Notes under the pieces: generated by a model
The model's input: only the letters and a program-made list of their open reading frames with translations
Told to the model about the DNA's origin: nothing
Databases searched by the model: none
Source of the DNA: Haemophilus quentini
GTDB taxonomy: Bacteria > Pseudomonadota > Gammaproteobacteria > Enterobacterales > Pasteurellaceae
DNA: 43,382 nucleotides
Direction of reading: 5' to 3'
Assembly: GCA_001752465.1 (NCBI GenBank)
Contig: MDJB01000010.1
Span: 1 to 43,382 of the forward strand
Program-made: the position numbers and the translations under genes
Shown: positions 37,800-43,382 of the stretch, piece by piece
Layout of the letters: each line of letters opens with the position of its first letter
Numbering within the stretch: position 1 is the first letter of the stretch

Positions 37800-38909
37800 T
37801 TATTTTAAGTTTGCAAAAGCCTGTAATAAGTCCGCCTTAATATCTTCTACATCTTCAATACCGACTGAAAAACGCAGCAAGGTATTAGTAATCCCACGAG
37901 CTACACGCTCGGATTCTGGAATATCCATATGAGTTTGAGTAGCAGGATAAGTAATAAAACTTTCTGTGCCGCCTAGACTTTCTGCAAAAGTAATCAATTT
38001 GATGGATTTTAAGAATGTATTAACCCAAGCTTCATCTTGCAAACGGAAAGACAACATTCCACCTTTATTCGGATAAAGCACCGATTCTACTTGTGGTTGA
38101 GCTTTTAAAAATTCCGCAATAGCTTGTGCATTTTCTTGATGACGTTTCATGCGCAAAGAAAGCGTTTTCATACCACGAATAGTCAGCCAAGAATCAAAAG
38201 GTGAAAGCACCGCACCTGCACTATTTTGAATATAAGCAATGCGATCACAAAGTTCTTGCCCTTTCGCAACAATCAACCCAACAAGTGCATCATTATGACC
38301 AGCAATATATTTAGTCCCGCTGTGAATCACCACATCAGCGCCTAAATCTAATGGGCGAGAAAGCACTGGCGTTAAAAACGTATTATCCACGATCAACATT
38401 AAGTTATGTTTTTTCGCAAGTTTTGCAATTTCAACCACATCACATTCTTCCATTAAAGGATTTGATGGGGTTTCAATAAAAATCGCTTTTGTATTTGGGT
38501 TAATTGCCGCCTCAATTTCATAAGCAGATGCTGTATTAACATAAACAGGTTTTACACTATTGTTATTTTTATAAGAAAAATCTAATAGTCGATAAGTACC
38601 ACCATACACATCGCTAGAAACGATCCATTCATCTGGTGCAGTAAGAAGCGTCATCAAAACTTGAATTGCAGCCATACCAGAAGAAAACGCAAAACCACGA
38701 TCTCCATTCTCTAATTTAGCTATCGTTTCTTCTAATACTGTGCGAGTTGGGTTCTTGGTACGCGTGTAATCAAATCCCGTACTTTCACCGATACCATAAT
38801 GTCCATAAGCCGTAGAAAGAAAAATTGGTGTAGAAACCGCGCCCGTACGCTCATCGCTGCGATTGCCTGCTTGAGCTAATAAAGTATCGATAGCATATTG
38901 TTGTGTCAT
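37800..38909 (-). CDS. metB: Cystathionine gamma-synthase (PLP-dependent trans-sulfuration enzyme)
   Basis: The 369-residue PLP enzyme has YTRTKNPTRTVLE (near 48), FAFSSGMAAIQVLM, IVDNTFLTPVLSRPLDLGADVV and the PLP lysine in IHSGTKYIAGHNDALVG (near 197). It condenses an activated homoserine with cysteine to cystathionine. Sequence alone cannot fully exclude a lyase (MetC-like) or O-acetylhomoserine sulfhydrylase role. The position matches, from memory, HI0086 (metB). A USS lies upstream (38938). I found no convincing MetJ tandem box. Confidence 0.85.
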   Translation of the reverse strand: MTQQYAIDTLLAQAGNRSDERTGAVSTPIFLSTAYGHYGIGESTGFDYTRTKNPTRTVLEETIAKLENGDRGFAFSSGMAAIQVLMTLLTAPDEWIVSSDVYGGTYRLLDFSYKNNNSVKPVYVNTASAYEIEAAINPNTKAIFIETPSNPLMEECDVVEIAKLAKKHNLMLIVDNTFLTPVLSRPLDLGADVVIHSGTKYIAGHNDALVGLIVAKGQELCDRIAYIQNSAGAVLSPFDSWLTIRGMKTLSLRMKRHQENAQAIAEFLKAQPQVESVLYPNKGGMLSFRLQDEAWVNTFLKSIKLITFAESLGGTESFITYPATQTHMDIPESERVARGITNTLLRFSVGIEDVEDIKADLLQAFANLK

Positions 38910-39106
38910 AACATCCTCTAAAATAATGAAAAAATGAACCGCACTTTACGTGCTAAAAAACGTTTAGCATTTTGGCACAAAGGAAAAAGTGATAAAAGTA
39001 GAAATTAGAAAATTACATAAAATTCCATTTTTCCATCATTTTCTGTAATTTATTTAAACAAAATGAACTTTTTTTAAACGGTTAGACAATTTTTTTAAAT
39101 CTGTAA

Positions 39107-39134
39107 TTGACAGTTATCTGAATTTCCGTAAAAT
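39107..39134 (+). promoter_or_regulatory. Sigma70-type promoter of the tRNA cluster
   Basis: A perfect TTGACA (39107-39112) and TAAAAT (39129-39134) are 16 bp apart, followed by a GC-rich discriminator (GCGC), as is common at stable RNA promoters. The first tRNA begins 20 bp downstream. Confidence 0.85.
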
Positions 39135-39154
39135 GCGCACAACTAACAGCGAAT

Positions 39155-39230
<76 letters not shown>

Positions 39231-39236
39231 ATTCGT

Positions 39237-39310
39237 GGCGTGTTAGCAAAGCGGTTATGCACTGGATTGCAAATCCATGTAGCTCGGTTCGACTCCGGGA
39301 CACGCCTCCA
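39237..39310 (+). tRNA. tRNA-Cys (GCA)
   Basis: A 74-base cloverleaf. GGCGTGT pairs with ACACGCC, CCA is encoded, and the anticodon loop ATTGCAAAT carries GCA. It lies 6 bp after tRNA-Gly. Confidence 0.97.
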
Positions 39311-39337
39311 TAATACGCAAATGTTAGTTGTCTATAT

Positions 39338-39424
39338 GCCCGAGTGGTGGAATCGGTAGACACAAGGGATTTAAAATCCCTCGCCTTTCGAGGCGTGCCA
39401 GTTCAAGTCTGGCTTCGGGCACCA
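39338..39424 (+). tRNA. tRNA-Leu (TAA)
   Basis: An 87-base class II tRNA with a long variable arm (TCGCCTTTCGAGGCG). The anticodon stem AGGGA/TCCCT holds TAA. The acceptor GCCCGAG pairs with TTCGGGC with one G-T wobble, and CCA is encoded. Confidence 0.97.
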
Positions 39425-39474
39425 TTTAAACACCAATCCAAAGATTTTAAAATTTACTTTAAAATCATCTAATT

Positions 39475-39550
39475 GGGTCGTTAGCTCAGTCGGTAGAGCA
39501 GCGGACTTTTAATCCGTTGGTCGAAGGTTCGAATCCTTCACGACCCACCA
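39475..39550 (+). tRNA. tRNA-Lys (TTT), probable prophage attachment target
   Basis: A 76-base cloverleaf. GGGTCGT pairs with ACGACCC, the anticodon loop ACTTTTAAT carries TTT, and CCA is encoded. It is the last host gene before the phage region, so its 3' end is the likely att site. No second att copy is visible inside the window. Confidence 0.96.
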
Positions 39551-40097
39551 ATAATATTCAAGTGGCGACAAAGTGGCGATTATAAATATCTAGTTTTTAT
39601 CTTTACTTTTAGACCTATCTTTAAACAATGGCGATAACCGCCAGTCAATTAACTGAAATCAATTACTCCCATATTTCACACGTAAAATTTAAAAACGATT
39701 TAAAAATCATTAGGTTATATTGTTATTTCTATTATTAATGATCTATTTTAAGTGAAAAATGATGAAAAAGATTGAAATTTTTACAGTTAAGCTCTCTATT
39801 CAGTTGCATTAATGATCTCTTTTACTTCAATAAGTTAGATTAATTTTTATTTTGAAATCTAACTGAAAAAACACCAATTTTTAACGTAAATTCGGCGGGG
39901 GAGGAAGTGGATTTTCCGTGCCTTGTGTTTTTACGTGAAAAATTTCCGTGGAATTGTTTTATATTGCTTATTACGTAGATTTATTTGTTATAACAATAAC
40001 TTAGATTTTCCGTGGTTGATGTCTCCGACATACATGTCGGAAACATAAAGAAAAGCCGCAACATTGTGCGGCTTTGGTTTGATATGAATTGCGGTTG
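39551..40097. other. 547-bp AT-rich host/prophage junction without a recognised gene
   Basis: No supported ORF is seen. Next to the tRNA, AAGTGGCGA occurs twice (39560-39568 and 39571-39579), 11 bp apart. TTTCCGTG occurs three times (39913, 39943, 40007). A perfect palindrome TCCGACAT-AC-ATGTCGGA lies at 40024-40041. The last part holds the terminator of the phage operon. The rest is AT-rich with no clear structure. Confidence 0.6.
40052..40075 (-). terminator. Terminator of the prophage tail operon
   Basis: GCCGCA pairs with TGCGGC around a 6-base loop with A/T flanks. The minus strand reads into TTTTCTTT. It lies 23 bp past the stop of the spike gene. Confidence 0.85.
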
Positions 40098-41699
40098 TTA
40101 CTCAATGATAGGCGTGAGTTTACCTTTAATTGTTTTTGCTTTGTTTGCCTGCTGGGTGAATGTACTTGCTTGATCTGGCGGAGGTGAACCTCTGTGCGTA
40201 TGCGTTGCCAAGGTGCTTGCAACTTCGCCTAATAGTTGAATAGTGTCTTCCAGTAGTCTAAAAATATTCTGACCTTCTGACCCCATATAACTTAATGGAG
40301 CAATGATTTTATTTTTCTCGTCTGAAACGCGTTGCGCTAATCCTACGATTTTTTCTTGCAGTACTCCGCCTGTTCCTACGGTGCGATTGCTTGCCGTCGT
40401 GTCGTTTATACTACCTAACACGCTGATAGTGTTATTCCCACCGATAGTTTCCGTTTTATCGGAATCAATCGTCACATTTGACGTGCCTATTTGTTTTACT
40501 TCGCTGTCGGTTTCGATGTAGCGTTCAAAGGATTTATCTGTAATATTCTGATCCGTTTCTCGAATCTTATTGCCTGCGGCATCGGTGCGTTCATACACTT
40601 CGGGCCGTTGCTGTTTGAGTTGTTCTCCAGGTGCAACACTTGGTACTGTTTTTCCTTGTGCTAACATAGTGCGTACAAAAGTTTGATCGCTTCTCCCATA
40701 AGCAAAGCCCACTTCTACCATCGTGCCCACTTCAGGAAAAGCAAAATCTCCGCCTTGTGAACCTGTACTTGTTACAGGTAACGGTACTGCAGGATAAACT
40801 GGCACAGTTTTATCCTCGTTTCCGTTTTCGTCCAGTAGTTGTAACTCAACGGCATATTTCGGGCGGAATGGATCGGAAATATCCCCACCGCTTGAAGGAT
40901 CAGCAATGCCGACTACTTTGGCATATTTCGGCAAATGATAACCGCCCGCCAATTCTGGGAACGTTTTTTCCATTTGTCGGCGTTCTGGGCTTTTTTGTTC
41001 TGGCTTACCATCTTTGCCTAGATTTTCCCACGACAGCACATAATCATCGCCATGCAATTCCACTTTCTGAATTTTATTGCCATTAATGATTGCACCAGGT
41101 CTAATAGCGGCTGTGATAGGAATTGTCATATCATTGCTGCCGCTTGTTAATGTCATGCTTTCGTCAAACTCAATATTCTTGCCTGCCCAGCGTGAATCTT
41201 TATGCGAACCAACAAACAAAGAACCATCTGGCGATTGTTGCCACATATAATCGGGAATTTGATATTGTCGCCCAATATTGGCTAAAAGCTGATAACCGCT
41301 GCCGTTGTGGGTGAACAATGAAATCGGCGTATCCGCATAATCTGCTTGCGGCACTTTTACGGGGATTTTTGTTTGGCTTGTAATCCATGCGCATAAATCG
41401 CGCAAAGTAATATGGCGATGAGAGCAATTTAACGGCTTTTCAAACACCGCCACTTTTTCGCGAATAAATAATTTTTTATAGCCGTTTTCGGCACTTTGTT
41501 CACGCTCAACAATACCGTCAAACCATTTGTAATAGTGATCGTATTCTCCCATCTCAAAGACCGCACTTTTTCCTACACAGTCTTTTTCTGTGCGCACGGT
41601 CACAAATCCGCGCCCAGTATTATTGAGTTCCAAAATAATCATTTCATCGGCAAGTTCTAATTCTTCGCCGTCAATAAGGCACGTTTTAATTATTTTCAT
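40098..41699 (-). CDS. Prophage baseplate/tail spike protein (gpV/gp5-like)
   Basis: The 533-residue protein starts MKIIKTCLIDGEELELADE at 41699, with a GGGGGAG site; a start 36 bp upstream is less likely. The N-terminal two thirds look like a tail-hub fold. An OB-like segment follows (PKYAVELQLLDENG...FPEVGTMVEVGFAYG, near 280-340). A repetitive stalk (VKQIGTSNVTIDSDKTETIGGNNTISV) resembles beta-helical spikes. The C-terminus has THTHRGSPPP, a His-X-His motif like the iron-binding tip of P2 gpV. It belongs to a contractile-tail type phage or tailocin. A USS occurs in its 5' third (41560). Confidence 0.75.
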   Translation of the reverse strand: MKIIKTCLIDGEELELADEMIILELNNTGRGFVTVRTEKDCVGKSAVFEMGEYDHYYKWFDGIVEREQSAENGYKKLFIREKVAVFEKPLNCSHRHITLRDLCAWITSQTKIPVKVPQADYADTPISLFTHNGSGYQLLANIGRQYQIPDYMWQQSPDGSLFVGSHKDSRWAGKNIEFDESMTLTSGSNDMTIPITAAIRPGAIINGNKIQKVELHGDDYVLSWENLGKDGKPEQKSPERRQMEKTFPELAGGYHLPKYAKVVGIADPSSGGDISDPFRPKYAVELQLLDENGNEDKTVPVYPAVPLPVTSTGSQGGDFAFPEVGTMVEVGFAYGRSDQTFVRTMLAQGKTVPSVAPGEQLKQQRPEVYERTDAAGNKIRETDQNITDKSFERYIETDSEVKQIGTSNVTIDSDKTETIGGNNTISVLGSINDTTASNRTVGTGGVLQEKIVGLAQRVSDEKNKIIAPLSYMGSEGQNIFRLLEDTIQLLGEVASTLATHTHRGSPPPDQASTFTQQANKAKTIKGKLTPIIE

Positions 41700-42315
41700 T
41701 TTTGGATTCTCCCCCAAATCCAAAAAATTCACCAATCGCCTTTTCTGCCTTATCGAGGCGTGTATTTACCTTACCTGCCAAGCTCTGATCTTTATCAGTT
41801 CCTAAAATATCATCAGGGGAATTAGATTTCCCCGAATTTTCACCCGCACTTTTTGCTACTGGCGCGTTCTCACCTTGCGTTTTTACCTTTGGTTTTTTCT
41901 TGCGCTGGTCTTTTTTCTCGGCAACGGAATTGACTTCACGCAATCTAAATGAAATCGACCACCCCAACTGCCCATTTTGCTCAGTTGCGGATACCTCTCC
42001 ACTAAATTGCACTTCGCGCATATTCACGGCTTCAGCCACAGTACAAGATACCCGATATTTTGTTTGCTCACCTTTGCCAGTTTCTGCTTCAGCTAAATTG
42101 AAAAGCTGCGTCAGCCACTCTTTCCTGTTGTATGGAATAAATCCCGTTACACTTAACTCTTTGGCTTTTACGCCTTTATCTGATTTTTTGGTACTTGATT
42201 TTTGACCGCTCATGTCTTTTTCTTCACGTTTGACCGAAACCGACATTAAAATATTGTTTAGATAAATTGGCGTGCCATTTAGTGCAAGTTGTACACTTGG
42301 ATTACGTTTCTGCAT
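41686..42315 (-). CDS. Prophage tail/baseplate-associated protein, unrecognised
   Basis: The 209-residue protein has a structured first part (about residues 1-130, LALNGTPIYLNNILMSVSVKRE, SVTGFIPYNRKEWLTQLFNLAE, GWSISFRLREVNSV). A low-complexity Lys/Ser/Asn linker and a short C-terminal helix (NTRLDKAEKAIGEFFGFGG) follow. The layout suggests a small baseplate or tail-hub accessory protein. I cannot name the family. Its end overlaps the spike gene start by 14 bp. Confidence 0.6.
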   Translation of the reverse strand: MQKRNPSVQLALNGTPIYLNNILMSVSVKREEKDMSGQKSSTKKSDKGVKAKELSVTGFIPYNRKEWLTQLFNLAEAETGKGEQTKYRVSCTVAEAVNMREVQFSGEVSATEQNGQLGWSISFRLREVNSVAEKKDQRKKKPKVKTQGENAPVAKSAGENSGKSNSPDDILGTDKDQSLAGKVNTRLDKAEKAIGEFFGFGGESKNENN

Positions 42316-43069
42316 GTTGCAACATTCCTCTAATATTGGTTAAATCTGAGCCAATAAACATTACGCAAGCGGTAAATACATTACCCGCCGTCGGCACATT
42401 CAATTTGATTTTTGTTTCTGCCACTTCGAGATAATCCGAAACAGAAAATGCATATACATTCGCCGATGTATTCAACATTTTTTCGACTTTTTCATTATTG
42501 GCTTTATCGCGTTCTTTTTTAGCGGCCTTTAACGCCTCAATCATCGCCATAGGATCTTTAGTTTTCGCAGCAACCGCTGCAGATGTCGCATTACGTAAAA
42601 TACTTTGCATCGTGCGGGCGGAACCTGGCGTAATATCTGCACTATTGGAGAATGAAGGACTTGCCATAGTTGGCGTTTTTATCATTTTTGTTTCTTGTAA
42701 ATCTTTACTTGATTTCGCATAGTCTAGCGCTTGCTTAAATGCGGGCTCTGGCAATAGCTCACGCACTTTTTCCAACTCTGCAATAAACTGATCAATATTG
42801 CTACTTGTCACCATAATGACCACGACATCCTGCACACCTTTAGGGCGATTCGGATCAGCATAATCAACCAACTTTGCCGCCAGTGCTTTCACGGCATTTT
42901 CGGGTGACAAATAGTGATTGGATTTTTCTTTGATGCCGTGCGACCAATTATGCACACCTAATTTAGTACCACTTACAGATAGCAAAAAAGGGGAAACAAT
43001 CCCCTTTTGTGCGTTTTGTAATGTTGTTTTTGCCTGTGGGGATAATTTTAGTTTTTGTTGTTTCCACAT
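42302..43069 (-). CDS. Prophage structural protein, unrecognised
   Basis: The 255-residue protein starts MWKQQKLKLSPQAKTTLQNAQKG. The N-terminal domain (FLLSVSGTKLGVHNWSHGI, VQDVVVIMVTSSNIDQFIAELEKV) looks globular. The middle is Ala/Lys-rich and helical (KDPMAMIEALKAAKKERDK). The C-terminal part has YAFSVSDYLEVAETKIKLNVP. A tail or baseplate role is likely from its position only. It overlaps the next gene by 14 bp. Confidence 0.6.
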   Translation of the reverse strand: MWKQQKLKLSPQAKTTLQNAQKGIVSPFLLSVSGTKLGVHNWSHGIKEKSNHYLSPENAVKALAAKLVDYADPNRPKGVQDVVVIMVTSSNIDQFIAELEKVRELLPEPAFKQALDYAKSSKDLQETKMIKTPTMASPSFSNSADITPGSARTMQSILRNATSAAVAAKTKDPMAMIEALKAAKKERDKANNEKVEKMLNTSANVYAFSVSDYLEVAETKIKLNVPTAGNVFTACVMFIGSDLTNIRGMLQHAET

Positions 43070-43126
43070 ATAAAAACCTACGCTATTAATGATTCAATAT
43101 TATGATAATTAAGAATGAAAGAATCT

Positions 43127-43382
43127 CTAACCCACCTCACTCACAAAATCCACCTGTTCAGGGTCTGCAAAAGCAATGAGATACGCTGGAAAAAGTGACG
43201 CATCAGCAGGCATTTCGTAAAATTCTTTGAAACGGGTTGTTTCAAATGCAGAACTGGCAGTCAACACAATGCCCGCTTTCCCCACTAATTCAGGATTGAC
43301 TTTCACATTAATCTGAGATTCAGTTGAGCCTGGTTTTAATGTCACTTTCTGAACCCATTGGTTTTTTGTCCCCTGTTGAGCG
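43127..43382 (-). CDS. 3' end of a prophage gene running off the right edge
   Basis: The frame is open to the window edge. Twelve codons upstream of the GTG at 43345 read AQQGTKNQWVQK, so the gene is probably truncated by the window, not started here. The visible 84 residues (VNPELVGKAGIVLTASSAFETTRFKEFYEMP, ending FADPEQVDFVSEVG) are not recognised. Confidence 0.6.
   Translation of the reverse strand, partial: AQQGTKNQWVQKVTLKPGSTESQINVKVNPELVGKAGIVLTASSAFETTRFKEFYEMPADASLFPAYLIAFADPEQVDFVSEVG

Noticed and set aside
38910-39106. MetJ box upstream of metB
   Set aside because: Only single AACGTTT-like half matches are seen. No tandem AGACGTCT-type repeats are present.
40001-40222. 73-codon minus-strand ORF across the phage terminator
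   Set aside because: It overlaps the end of the spike gene in another frame, runs through the terminator hairpin and is low in recognisable structure.

Overview
The window looks like chromosomal DNA of a Pasteurellaceae member of the Haemophilus influenzae / H. haemolyticus group. Three things point there. The DNA is AT-rich. It carries at least 26 perfect copies of the Haemophilus 9-base uptake signal (AAGTGCGGT or its complement). The gene order terC-uvrC-kdsB-lpxK-msbA-comEC / dksA-pcnB-folK-tsaE-amiB-mutL-miaA-glnE / recN-nadK / grpE-nrdD-tesB / cysS / ppiB matches, from memory, the HI0056-HI0086 stretch of H. influenzae Rd. Species cannot be fixed from the sequence alone.

Layout, left to right. 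1-1803: a glutathione biosynthesis gene (gshF) broken by two in-frame amber codons. 1978-10807 (minus strand): terC and uvrC, then the conserved envelope block kdsB-Trm112-lpxK-msbA-comEC. comEC, the DNA-uptake channel gene, has a clear Sxy/CRP-S competence site upstream. 11067-21317 (plus strand): dksA, pcnB (which appears to start at AUU, as in E. coli), folK, tsaE, amiB, mutL, miaA, glnE. 21338-24016 (minus): recN with a candidate LexA box, and nadK. 24117-29476 (plus): grpE; nrdD behind three NrdR boxes spaced exactly 32 bp apart; tesB; a DUF455 ferritin-like gene; two small unknown ORFs ending in a terminator. 29675-32509: cysS (minus), ppiB and a TatD-family nuclease (plus).

32621-36248 is the most unusual host segment. 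It is a compact four-gene plus-strand unit: an acyl-CoA-dehydrogenase-fold flavoprotein lacking both usual catalytic glutamates, a PhnD-like binding protein with no signal peptide, a single-domain (core) MetE-type zinc methyltransferase, and an OsmC-like protein. It lies close to thioredoxin, a D-lactate dehydrogenase and cystathionine gamma-synthase. I read it as a candidate sulfur or methyl-group salvage module. That function is inference; only the domain make-up is visible.

36349-38909 (minus): trxA, ldhA, metB. 39155-39550: a tRNA cluster Gly(GCC)-Cys(GCA)-Leu(TAA)-Lys(TTT) behind a strong sigma70-type promoter. From 39551 to the right edge: a 547-bp AT-rich junction and then minus-strand prophage tail or baseplate genes, including a spike protein with an OB-like core, a repetitive stalk and a His-X-His tip motif. 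The prophage continues past the right edge, and integration at tRNA-Lys is likely.
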